From Pyrenochaeta sp. MPI-SDFR-AT-0127 (lineage: Eukaryota; Ascomycota; Dothideomycetes; Pleosporales; Cucurbitariaceae): 64,000 nucleotides of DNA. The translations under genes were made by a program, and so were the position numbers. Positions 21,874 through 32,050 of this stretch are shown piece after piece. Under the pieces are notes generated by a model. The model saw nothing but the letters and a program-made list of their open reading frames with translations. It had not been told where the DNA came from and did no database searches. The stretch's first letter is position 1; every line of letters starts with the position of its first letter. The stretch lies in contig JAGTJM010000012.1 in the NCBI GenBank assembly GCA_020747015.1, positions 248,001 to 312,000 of the forward strand. The letters run 5' to 3'.

Positions 21874-21943
21874 AACGTTAATGTTAGAGCATGCTTTAGA
21901 AATAAGAGTTTGGAAATACTTACTATGATTTGGTTTCTCATAT

Positions 21944-22681
21944 TCATCTGACAGCGGTCTCGCTATGCTTGATGATGTCTCCAATAAACCGCACAATTCC
22001 GTCCATTCCCTTTGGCTCAACTAACCAATGTCCCCCATGATCAAAGCACTTCCACTCAACCTGCATGCCCATTTTTCTCAATCGCTCTGCCAGATCCTCG
22101 CCATTTTGCAGAGGCACGACATCATCATCCCGACAATGTTGGAGCAGGACCGGAATCTTCAAGACATCCTTCGATCTCCCCGGCACTTGCATAAGCTCTT
22201 GTATCTCCTCTGCCAACGGCAACCAGCCACATAGGCCGAAAAAACCCCCAGCATGGATTCCAGCAGTTAGGAGAGTGAACATGGCTGTAGCACAGCCTTG
22301 ATTGATCCCAGCTATAATCACATTCTTCATGCCTCCAACAATTTCCGCCTCTTGTGCCAACACTTCGAGCACCTGCGCTACGCTCTCCCACAGACCCGCC
22401 TTCTGAACATCGACGTCCTCCTGTGGCCTTTGCACTGAAAGCATATCGAACCATTGATGCATGTCCTCATCCTCCGTCTCGGCATACCTCTTCTTTGCGC
22501 ATGGGAACACCCATTTGATCCCGGGGAAAAGCTCGGTAAAAAACCTGCGATCGCTATCTTGGCTTTCAAAGATTTCGGAGCAGAATGTAGAGGCATCGCT
22601 GCCGCGACCATGTAGGAAGACCACGGTGTGCGTGTGCCGTGCTGCTGAGGGAACAATGTGAGCATTTGCATTGAGAATCAT
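21944..22681 (-). CDS. Acyl-protein thioesterase/carboxylesterase-like, nucleophile replaced
   Basis: A single exon of 245 aa, ATG at 22681. The alpha/beta-hydrolase fold of the phospholipase/carboxylesterase (APT1) family is clear: VVFLHGRGSDASTF at about 20-33, KWVFPCA, the dipeptide QWFD, the elbow NVIIAGINQGCATAMF at about 120-135, LLQHCRDDDVVPLQNG carrying the Asp, and CFDHGGHW carrying the His. The usual elbow is GxSxG with the catalytic serine; here codon AAT puts Asn in that place, while Asp and His remain. The frame is intact and motif-rich, so it is not an obvious pseudogene. It may be a catalytically dead binder, or a recent mutation or sequencing error. APT1-type enzymes remove palmitate from proteins or act as lysophospholipases. 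Confidence 0.88.
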   Translation of the reverse strand: MILNANAHIVPSAARHTHTVVFLHGRGSDASTFCSEIFESQDSDRRFFTELFPGIKWVFPCAKKRYAETEDEDMHQWFDMLSVQRPQEDVDVQKAGLWESVAQVLEVLAQEAEIVGGMKNVIIAGINQGCATAMFTLLTAGIHAGGFFGLCGWLPLAEEIQELMQVPGRSKDVLKIPVLLQHCRDDDVVPLQNGEDLAERLRKMGMQVEWKCFDHGGHWLVEPKGMDGIVRFIGDIIKHSETAVR

Positions 22682-23320
22682 GCTGAAATATAGGTTTGTG
22701 ATGTTGAAGCCAGAGGTATTTCAAGGAGCGTAGGAAATGCTTGTTGCGCCTAGGTATTATCAAAGTCAAGACCCGAGGCACAGATTGGGATATGATGGTG
22801 GTGGCTGTGGCTGAGGTTTGGTTGTGAACGGTTGACTACTTGTCAGCTAGCTTGTGAGCGAAAGGCCTGCAAACCAAAGCCTGGCTTTACACAAATGATG
22901 TTGGCACAACGACGAAAAGCGAGATACGGCACTAGATAAGCATTATCAGGTCCAACATGAGTTGGTAGCATTCCTGTACTCTTTCACATGCTTTGCTAAA
23001 GCTTCGACAGGGAGGAATATAGCGACGCCACAAAGGTAAGGCTTGTGCGTTCATTTGATCTTACAGGCAAGGTGTTTTCATGAGGCTCTATGGACGGCAT
23101 ACTTGAAAATCAATTGTTGCAAAGCAGAGCCCAGTCAACAGAAGCACAGCTTGCGGCTTAATAAATCTTCAGACATCATTGGCTCGCTTGTGTCCATCAA
23201 GGTATCATTTGGTGAAATGCTCCGCAACGGCGCCATCCGCAATCCTGCGCACAACTACCAAGCGCAAAGACCATGGTTTTCTTTCATCGTCGACGACCCG
23301 GCTATACCCGCCTAGACACC
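22682..23320. other. Divergent intergenic, esterase / DAL5-type transporter
   Basis: 639 bp with no supported gene. It should hold the promoters of both flanking genes. Confidence 0.45.
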
Positions 23321-25120
23321 ATGTCAAGTCTAGAGAAGCGACTCGTTCGCAAGCTTGGTGCGTGTTGTGCGCCTCCTCTTGTAGCCATGAGAGCACGGCT
23401 AACAAGACGATAGACTGCTTCATACTGGTTGGAACTTGAGACCATAGCATTTATTATGGAAGTTGACAATATTTCAGGTATATTGCTGTGCGGCGTACTT
23501 CTTCAATTATCTTGGTTTGTTTATACCTATTGATAAGCTCTTGATTTTAGTATACTAACATCTGCGCTAGACCGATCTGCTTTTGCTAATGCATATGTGT
23601 GTTGAACAAGCTATCCTGTACGATCGACTTCTCACACTGGCCAATTAGGTATCTGGACTGAAAGAGTCTCTCAATCTTGAGGGCAATCAGTACAGCATTC
23701 TCCTAGCCATGTTCACTGCAGGGTAGGTCAAACCAAAGACCTATACTGAAATGATTCTGAACTTCCCTCTAGAAGCTGTGTTGGTCAGATACCTCATGCT
23801 CTCATCATTCAGAAAGTGGCCCCCCGGTTCTGGCTACCGTTCACTTTGATTGTATGGTCAGGCCTGACCATGTGCTCTGCGGCTTGCAAAACATACTCAC
23901 AACTGTGCGTCATTAGATTCTTCCAGGGATTCTTTGAGGCGAGTCTGTATAGTGGCACAATCTACATACTCGGTTCTTGGTAGTAGGCTCATCGCATCAT
24001 TTTTCGAGGCAAGAGACTAATCTACGACATAGCAAACCCTTGGAGATAGCAAAGCGGACTGCAATATTCACAGCTATCGGGCAGATCGGAAGCATGTTTG
24101 CTGGTGTCATGATGACTGCAATGAATGAGAGCCTGCATGGTCAAACCTCGCTTCAGGGATGGCAATGGGTATTCATCATCAGTAAACTTGGCTGTTGCTT
24201 GTAGTATTATCCATGCTAATGATGGATAGATGGCGCCATGGGTATCCCATTTGGGATTTTCGGTCTTATGTTCTTTCCAAACTTGCCAGAGTCGACTAAT
24301 GCTCCGTACCTGAGCAAAGAAGAAATTCAATTAGCGCTCGATCGTCTACCGCCAAAGAAGAAATGGGGCCACGACATAACCCTCAAGTCACTTTTCAAAC
24401 GCCTTTTTGCAACACCACATCTCTACATTCTGGCCGCATACTCGATGATTGGTTGTGCGCTCGAGGCGATTGTGCTGCAAGGGCTCTTCCTCCTGTGGAT
24501 GAAGGCGCACATTCACCAATTCCCTTCGTATGCCACAACAACCTATCCACTAGGCATACAAGCTGTGTCGATTGTATCGAACATTGGGGCTGGCTACGTT
24601 ATTGACTTGACCAATCGACGCATACCGATGGTCATACTCGCTGGGGTTCTTCAGTTGCTTGTGGCGGTTCTTCTATTGGTGCCGAACCTCTCAACAGCGG
24701 GCACCTTCTTCGCGTTTTATCTAGCGGGAACATCGTATATTGTGAATCCGATTTTATACGGTTGGGCAAGTGTGATCTGCCAACGGAATGGCGACGACGC
24801 GGCACGATCGGTCATTTTGTACATTATGAGTATGGTGCAGTCAACTCTGTACACGTTCTGGGGCATCGCACTGTACCCGGCGAGTGACGCGCCGTACTGG
24901 AAGAAAGGATACATTACGATGATTGTTGTAGTTTTTGCATTCTTTGGGGCAACTGCTGCGGTGCAATGGGTGAGTACTGAAACTACTTCGCGCTTTACGT
25001 GGCCAAGCTGACTGATCGGACGCGCAGCTTGATAATCGATCACTGAAGGATGATAGCGACGTCAATGAGCCTGCGATAGATGGTCACGAGAGAGTGGTGG
25101 GTTCTGGAAAGAGAGATTAA
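23321..25120 (+). CDS. MFS transporter, allantoate/nicotinate permease (DAL5) type
   Basis: Nine exons: 23321-23357, 23414-23427, 23478-23514, 23571-23596, 23649-23722, 23773-23982, 24033-24181, 24230-24969, 25028-25120; 459 aa. Every join is in frame and rebuilds the family N-terminus: MSSLEKRLVRKLD, a first helix with YCCAAYFFNYL, then DRSAFANAYVSGLKESLNL. Later motifs are GQIPHALIIQKVAPRFWLP, RFFQGFFEASLYSG, IAKRTAIFTAIGQIG and FGIFGLMFFPNLPEST. This is the anion:cation symporter branch, whose members import allantoate, nicotinate, pantothenate or similar organic anions by proton symport. Twelve helices are expected; the last exon is a polar cytoplasmic tail. Exon 2 is only 14 nt. The first four exons total 114 nt. 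Substrate cannot be assigned. Confidence 0.9.
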
Positions 25121-25540
25121 TCGCCCTACGGGTAATTGACTTTATATTGGTAATTAGAACAATCAAGGTGTTTGTTATCTCACTGTTGTGGCGCCTTTGA
25201 TCCTGGGTGAGTGAGCCATGTTTATGAGTTGCATCAAGGTTCGAATGGACTCGTTGGCGACGTCGTGAGATGGCAGTCGTTTACGATCAACGAGCACCAG
25301 TGGGTAGAGGCACAAGTCGACCTGATCGAGCCGTTGAAGAAAATAGGATGGGGAGGGGATTATTTGTGGACAAGAAGGTAGAAATTATGATTGTGTGATT
25401 TGTGCTACATGCAGACATGTCCTTCTCGGACGTGGTATCACCCAGAAACCTATGATGCCTATCTCAGGCAACAACATACACTATAAACGCCATGTGATGC
25501 AGAATCCGTCAACGCCAGAAATGTAAATGATAATCGTAAA
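25121..25540. other. Convergent intergenic
   Basis: About 420 bp between the transporter stop and the DUF2423 gene stop. No supported gene; likely two 3' UTRs. Confidence 0.45.
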
Positions 25541-26211
25541 TCATGATCGTCTCTTGCCGACACGGGAGCCAGAGTACGGCTTCAAGGCGCCCTTGCCACG
25601 CGAGGTAGGGAATGAAACCTTGTTCTGGGGCCTTCGGCGTAGCTGTTTCCGAGTCTGGGACTTGTCCTTGTTCTTACTCGACTTCTTGGTAGCGGTGGCG
25701 GCGCCGTCGACGTCCATGTCTATGAAGTGACAGTTAGCCCTTGATTCTCACTCAACCAGTGCGGTGGAAGCGGGTCAAAGGCGAATTGAAGCTCTCCGTC
25801 GTCGCTAAAGCCAACGATGTCGGAGCAGAGGCCCAGGAAGAAACACAGATTCCTGAGCTCGGCATTTTCATTTGCAGAGTCAGGCTGCTTGCTGCTGCTG
25901 CTGCTGCTGTCGGACAGGGCACGGGGTATTGGTGCAGTAAGAAAAGACGAACCTTTGGGGAAGTCATCCTCCTTGGTTGCATCTGCGGTGGCTTTGAGCA
26001 TGTCAGCGAGAGGGTAGGCGTCATGGTAGTGGGGTTGCTTACTGTCTTCGGTTGTGTCCATTTTGGTCTTCTCTGGTTTGGGCTGTGCAATGGTTTCGAG
26101 GAGTTTTGCATGCAGGCGATCAGCGCGAGCTTTCTCGACGGGTCCGAATACTCGGGCGCGCAACTTGGTGTGGTTGGCTTTTTTGCTGCTTGCTCGCGCA
26201 CTTTTGGCCAT
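25541..26211 (-). CDS. DUF2423 protein (yeast YBL028C-like), splice-dependent C-terminus
   Basis: The first exon starts at ATG 26211 and encodes MAKSARASSKKANHTKLRAR then VFGPVEKARADRLHAKL, the DUF2423 domain shared with yeast YBL028C, a small basic nucleolar-type protein. The last exon (25541-25719) encodes MDVDGAATATKK and a very basic tail ending SGSRVGKRRS. Two introns are possible, sharing the acceptor at 25720 and the same phase. A strong donor (GTAAGC) at 26042 removes 323 nt and gives 115 aa, the normal size of the family. A weaker donor at 25751 removes 32 nt and gives 212 aa with a middle segment that also reads as protein (DDGELQFAFDPLPPHW). Without splicing the frame stops exactly at the acceptor TAG. 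Role probably in ribosome biogenesis by family. Confidence 0.78.
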
Positions 26212-26838
26212 TGTGTAAAAGGGTGGTCGGCTGGACGGGGTATGGGTGAGGGAGTATTTGCGTAGGTACCGGTGGGGGTTCCCTTGTATGGATTTGAGTG
26301 TATACTTTTTTCCTTGGTGGAGCTCGAATACTGTGGACGGGAGAAAAAAGTAGTCGGGGAATGAATTTTGAGGTGGCAAACGCGGGCGGGAAAAGGCCGC
26401 CCATGCAAGTCCGTGTCCGTGCCCTCTCGCGTTCGCCTAGTGACGCTGGCTTTGCGACGCAGATGCTGGAGAGGCAGACGCCGCGAGAGCCGCCCAGGAG
26501 CACGTCGACAGAGCCATTCCACCCGGGCTGCACCGAGACGTCTGCCCACCTGCCTCGCTGCCGACCTGGACAAGTTGTTGGGCGCTGGGCTCGGTGTTGC
26601 CTGGACTTTTTTGTGTAGCCTTCGCGTTGGAGCAAGTTGCGACCCGCGACCGAACGACTATCGGCTCCCATTGCAGCGTCAGATATCTGCCCTTCACCCC
26701 AACGTCTCTCACTCTGCCTCCCCTGCGCGCGCGAGGCCCTGACATACCCGGGCTCCAATGCCGCCACGAGCTGCCTGCTTTTGGTAGCGCTCGATTTCCA
26801 CCTCCAACATCTCGCCAGCCGGCAAGCTGCTGCACGCC
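26212..26838. promoter_or_regulatory. Divergent promoter region, DUF2423 / SUMO ligase
   Basis: 627 bp, GC-rich on the right side, between two divergent starts. Several ORFs cross it in different frames but none carries a motif. Treated as promoter and leader sequence. Confidence 0.45.
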
Positions 26839-28830
26839 ATGGCGTCAAGCCTGCACCAGATGGCGGCGACGGTGACGGAGCGCTCCAGGACCCTCATCAA
26901 CAATGATCTGAAGAGGATCCTCAAGGAGGAAGGCCTACCTCAGAGCGGGAACAAGGCTGCCCTGCAAGCTCGCGTTATTGGGCGTAAGTTCGTGCCTCAT
27001 CGTCCCAGGCTGGATGCTAACTTCACCCTCACCAGTCATACAGACTGCCGTCTACAAGAACGAGGCCGAGACTCTGCAGCGGCTGCAGTATCGCGTGCAA
27101 CACCACGGAGACGCCCCTCCACCATCGACCAGCAGCCCCGTTGCCTCGTCGACCCCCCACCAGCCTCCACCCACGGCGAATGGCTACAGCATGACCAACG
27201 GATACCAGCAAAATGGGTCGTACCCGCCATACCAGCAGCAGCAATCTCAAATACCCGCTCGTATGCCTTCCTTCTCCACCCTTTCTCTCGAGACCTTGAC
27301 ACTAAGCAAAACCCCCTAGGGCCCTCATCCTTCTTCAGAGATAGTCCTTTCTTTGAGATTCGCGAGGTGATTCTGAGCAACATTATCCTAGAAGGTTTGC
27401 CAGCTCTTACACCCACCATGTCTTCTATATCTACTCACCACATACAGCGTCGCCAAGCCATCGTCAAAACATCACTAGATCCCTCACACCCAATGATGCC
27501 GTTTGTGCCCGTCTCAAGTCAGATCCTACTCTACGGCTGCTTCTCTTCTCTGCTCCTGAGCAGCCGCTTGCACCCTATTCTCGCTTGGATATCGCATTCC
27601 CCTCGCAGATTGAAGTCCGCATCAACGGCGAAGAGGTCAAGGCGAACTACAAGGGTCTCAAGAACAAGCCAGGCTCGACACGTCCTGCCGACATCACAGA
27701 CTTTGTTCGCACCAGCCCAGCCAATCACCGCAGCACCATCGTCATCACATATGCATTGACACAGAAGGCAAGTTTAAACGAGGTTTCGCATCGTATTCTT
27801 TGCTGTGTGCTCTGACCCAAACTGACTCTGTCCGCAGAAGTATAATCTATTCGTTTACATGGTGAAGAAATTCTCTGTCGAGGAATTGACACGGCGGATC
27901 AAACAGCGCAACATCATTACAAGACAGTCTGTGCTGAACGAGAGTAAGACCTCCTTGTCCTGAGTATCGAAATCATCACTCACAGACGCAGTGCTGAAGA
28001 AAGCCAATGACCCTGATATCGAAGTTGGGTCGAGCGTCATGTCCTTGAAGGACCCCATCTCCACACTACGGATCAACACGCCTTGCAGGTCGACCGTGTG
28101 CACACACAACCAGTGCTTTGACGCCGAATCGTTCCTCCAGCTCCAGGAGCAGGCACCTACGTGGACTTGTCCAATTTGCAACAAGACCATCTCCTACGAA
28201 GGTCTAGCCGTTGATCAGTATGTAGAGGAGATTCTGAACAAAGCCCGGGGCGCAGACCAGGTCACAATTCAGCCAAATGGGGAATGGTCGACCGAGAAGA
28301 AGTCCTCGCCCAAGAGGAACGGCTACAGTGCCCATGATGATGAGAGCGACGATGATCTCATGGAGATTCCCGACTACCGTATTAGAGCTATCAAGAGTGA
28401 AGCCGCGCCTACCCCAGTATCACTCAGCACACCACCTCTGCCCTCACGCGAAACATCAACGGTGCCGCGATCAGGCAACAAGAGAACATCCGAGGTGGTT
28501 GATTTGACGCTGAGTGACGACGATGAGCCTGTCAGGCCAGCCAAAAAGGTAGCGTACAGTACTCCCAACAGCCTCCCAGACCCATCACGTCGGTACCAGT
28601 TACCTCCCCTTGGCAACCCAAATTCTGCTGCCCACAGTCGCCCACCGCCACCGCCACCTTCATACCATAACATGCCTTCAGGCATGCGGGCAGAATATTC
28701 TCAGCCTCCGTCAACACCTCCACCACGCCCCTCGTATGGATCATACCGACCTCCGCCGCCGGCTTCAAGGCCTAGCTATCCTGGGCAGGGAACGTCATCG
28801 TATCCTCAATACCTTGACTCCTCCCCTTGA
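26839..28830 (+). CDS. SUMO E3 ligase, Siz/PIAS type (SAP, PINIT, SP-RING)
   Basis: Six exons: 26839-26983, 27036-27260, 27320-27394, 27448-27767, 27838-27943, 27986-28830; 571 aa. An N-terminal SAP helix pair (about 20-48, LKRILKEEGLPQSGNKAALQ) would bind DNA; a Gln/Pro/Tyr-rich linker follows; the PINIT domain spans about 125-275 (SPFFEIREVI, then IEVRINGEEVKANYKGLKNK and NLFVYMVKKFSVEEL); the SP-RING zinc motif lies at about 315-370 (PCRSTVCTHNQCFDAESF, then WTCPICNKTI). A probable SUMO-interacting motif (EVVDLTLSDDDE) follows at about 460, and the tail is proline-rich. Such ligases pass SUMO from Ubc9 to PCNA, septins and chromatin proteins. Intron 4 most simply uses a GC donor (27768, AAG before GCAAGT); a GT donor at 27783 would add five residues. 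Confidence 0.9.
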
Positions 28831-29737
28831 TGTTCCTGTTGCGCGCTTTTTTTGTAATTCTCAATGATGTATGACTATTGTTCCTTAGCTGACACTACCA
28901 TGGCCACGCAGGGCAGAGCCGGGACCAGAACACATTAGGCCATCACATAGGCCTGTGATCCCAGATCGTACATCTGGTGGTTTGGGCAACCTGCAGACAT
29001 TGGTCAAGTGGAGTTCTCTACATCTTGCTCTTTCACTTACCATTCTAATACAACATGGGATCTAGCACGAGGAGTTTGGAGAAAGCCATGTCATGATATC
29101 TATTTGATCACGGCGCTCGTTGGACTGGATGGACTGGACTATATGGGGATACCATCGCATGAACATTTGCATGCACGTTTGATCAATTCTAGGGCGTTTA
29201 GTAGTGTACCGCCGAGTGGAGCTGGAACGGCAACGCAGGCAATTGGACAGAGGAGAAGAGAAAAGTCTGGGGCCGTATAGCCATGAGGGGCGATGACGAG
29301 GAGCCAAATGCAGTACACACACTTGTGGGTTCACAAACCCAGTTTACTTGAAAATGATTGTGGTCATCCATCTCGTCAGTTTTAAAAGCATCAGAAGCTC
29401 AATCCTGTGAGTGGCAAGTGCCCCTCGATTTTCATGTGCTTGAGACTTCTTCCATATATACGATGTGTTTAAACTTGTGCATTTCCATAGGTGTCGCATA
29501 GAAAGATTGGGTGTTATTAGACCTGGGATGTATTCAAAAAGTACATATGCTCGAAGCTATAACCAGCTACAATGCAAGAATTTCAGGCTAGGAAGCGTAC
29601 AAAGAGGATACAATCAAGGAGGGGACTGTTCCATAGCAATAACAACTAGTTCCCTCAGTATCGATGAACTCTTTATACCAATTGCTCTGTGTACTTTGGC
29701 TAGAGTCTTCAAATGACGTGATCAGACTTCTAGGTCT
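28831..29737. other. Convergent intergenic, SUMO ligase / trehalose synthase
   Basis: About 900 bp between converging stops. A 90-codon plus ORF (29008-29280) has no motif. No gene supported. Confidence 0.45.
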
Positions 29738-32050
29738 TCACGCGCCTTCGAGAACTTTGGCGCTAGACTCACGGCTCAGGGTCAAGTTCTTCGCGTTTCG
29801 CGGCAGCCTTGGCTCGTACGGCAGGTATGGGAGGTTAGCCTGCTCTCGCGCCATGTCGTTGATCCAGCGGCTATTTGGCTCAATCTTGTGGCCCTGAGAA
29901 AGCGTGTCTGCAAGATACAACCACGAGAGTGCATTGCCTACAGTGCTCACCTCATCACTGACATTCTCGGCAGCAAATTCGGACATTTGGGCATGTGCAT
30001 CCTGATTGGTGAATAAGTGGTTCAGGTAGTATGCAACGGCTTTATAGTCGCCTGCGTCAACGAGGAAGCCCGACTTGTTGTGCTGGACTTGAAGGGGGAT
30101 GCCGCCTCTGCGAGTGGCGATGATGGGTATGCCCATATGCAATGCCTCGCTGACCTTGACTTCGAAGCCTTCGCGCGTTGACAGCTGGAGAGCGACATGG
30201 GCGCAAGCCATTAGGGCGTTGAGCACTTGATCCGAGGGTCCAAGACGCATGACGATAACGTCGTTTTTGAAGTATTTATACTTGTCACTCTCCAGGGCAG
30301 CTACGGCCTCGTCGTAAATGATAGTTGCATCGGGGTCGTCGACTGCGCCGTGTCCAGCAATAACAAGCTGCGGAATCTCCTCGACCTTGGATTCCTTCAT
30401 GTAAACTTTGCGGAGCTCGTTGTACGCGGCGAGAACATCGGGGATGCCCTTTGCTGGGTCGAAGCGTGCAATTTGGACAATGTACGGGCGGTTTGGAAAG
30501 TCGAGCTCACGTTGGATCGCAGTGATGCACTGCCTTCCAAAGACATGCATGTAAAACTCCGTGTCCCAACTGGCCATGCGCTTGTTCAGACCATCAAGCC
30601 AATCAGTACTAGCAGGCAGGTAACCCACCTTCTCGGGGGTAACGTTTTTGGGGACGAAGTCAGGAACAGGATGGCTGACAAAGACATTGCAATCCTTGAC
30701 ATTCTCCCACACCCAATCCCAGATCTCTGCGGTAGGGGTGCCTTCCCGATCGGCAAGGTCAGCGCGGACCTGAATATGACTGCGGAAGATGACAGGGCGT
30801 GTAGGATCATTCTCTTTGGCAATCTTGACAAGACTCGGCATCTGAGGGTCGTCAACGACGATGACATCAGCGCCGCCCTGCTCGCGAGCAGAAAGTGGTC
30901 CCCCGTGACTTGTCCAGTGAGCTTTGGCTTCGTCTTCAACCCACTTGTTGAGCTGTGCAATGTCGTCTTTTGTCAGGCGCTTTGTGGGGTCAGGTTCTAC
31001 ACCTTGGAGGATGTTGTGGTTGTTTTTGGTGATTCGGAATACTCCAGCCCGAGGGTTGGGCACATACCTGAGAATTGTCAGCAGTGGACTTTCAGAGATA
31101 TGGCATGGTACCTACCATTTGCACTTGACATCAATAAGACGCAGGAACCGAATCAAGGCATGTCTCATCAAAGCCACTCCTCCGCCTTGCGGGGTACTGT
31201 TGAAGAAGGCGATGCTGATGTTGTTCTTCTTGAGCGAGTCTGCGTAGTATTTGGTTGCTTGCCAGGTTCTCTCCTTGACAGTATCTGGGTAATCCTGGGC
31301 GTTAGTGATGAACGCTCGGCCGCGGCGAGTCTCGCAGTCAACCAGGACTTGATTGCGGTAGCCAAGCATAAGATGCGGCAGCCCGTTCGGACCAAACTGC
31401 CTAACAGTCTTTCTAGCCAGCCAAGCCGAGTCTTCGTCGACGGAGATGTATCCAGTTTGTCGCATGGAAATGGATTCTTCATCCTTTCCAGGGTTGAAGA
31501 CAAATGCCACGATATCCAGCTCTGACCACAAGCGAGCCGGGAGGTGAGGGCTCAGCTTGGCCACGAGTTCCGTCATACCAGCACCCATGAATTTAGCAAG
31601 ATTGACTTCTCGATAATCACGAATCTTGGCTACGATGTGGTCAGCTAGGGTGGGTGTGGCTTCACCTGTAGACAGCGGCGTGGCGGGCTTCGATGCTGGT
31701 TCAGAAGATGCTTCCGACGCAGCAGTAGATGCAAAGCTAGGCAGGGCTTGGACCATGAAGTCGATGCAATACGTTCCATCGTGAACAGCTAGGCCGAGTT
31801 GGAGTTCGTTTGCGCGGTTCGGGACAATGGCTATGCCTACGTAGAGAGGCTAACGAATGTACATGAGCTTGTGCTGAAAGGTGAGGGCATCTTTGACGCA
31901 TACTCTGACTTCCGAGCCCGGATGTTCCTTGTTGCGCTGAAGTTGCTGGGAGGTTACTTTTGCCTGAAATGCCTCCTGCGTGATGCTCTTCCTGCGTGAA
32001 TGCATTGGGCGATGCTCGCTGGCAGTGTGGTTAGCTAACTGTGAGGACAT
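29738..32050 (-). CDS. ccg-9: Trehalose synthase/phosphorylase, CCG-9 type (GT4)
   Basis: Three exons on the minus strand: 31904-32050, 31116-31849, 29738-31067, giving 736 aa. The N-terminal part with LAVHDGTYCIDFMV and MRHALIRFLRLIDVKCKWYV is typical of fungal CCG-9 proteins, followed by a GT-B glycosyltransferase: RSHIQVRADL, FVSHPVPDFVP, IVQIARFDPAKGIPDVL, and the GT4 Glu-x7-Glu motif in STREGFEVKVSEALHMGIPI. Characterised relatives are trehalose phosphorylases/synthases (EC 2.4.1.231 class), which interconvert trehalose and glucose plus glucose-1-phosphate. In Neurospora the gene is clock-controlled and affects conidiation. Intron 1 (31850-31903) is 54 nt, a multiple of three, and its last codon is an in-frame TAG, so retention would truncate the protein at 65 aa. 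Divergent from rcoA/TUP1. Confidence 0.92.

Noticed and set aside
25215..25260. Second GGTTCGA motif suggesting a tRNA
   Set aside because: T stem does not pair.
30227..31525. 432-codon plus-strand ORF
   Set aside because: It is the antisense shadow of the trehalose synthase gene; the minus frame holds all the motifs.
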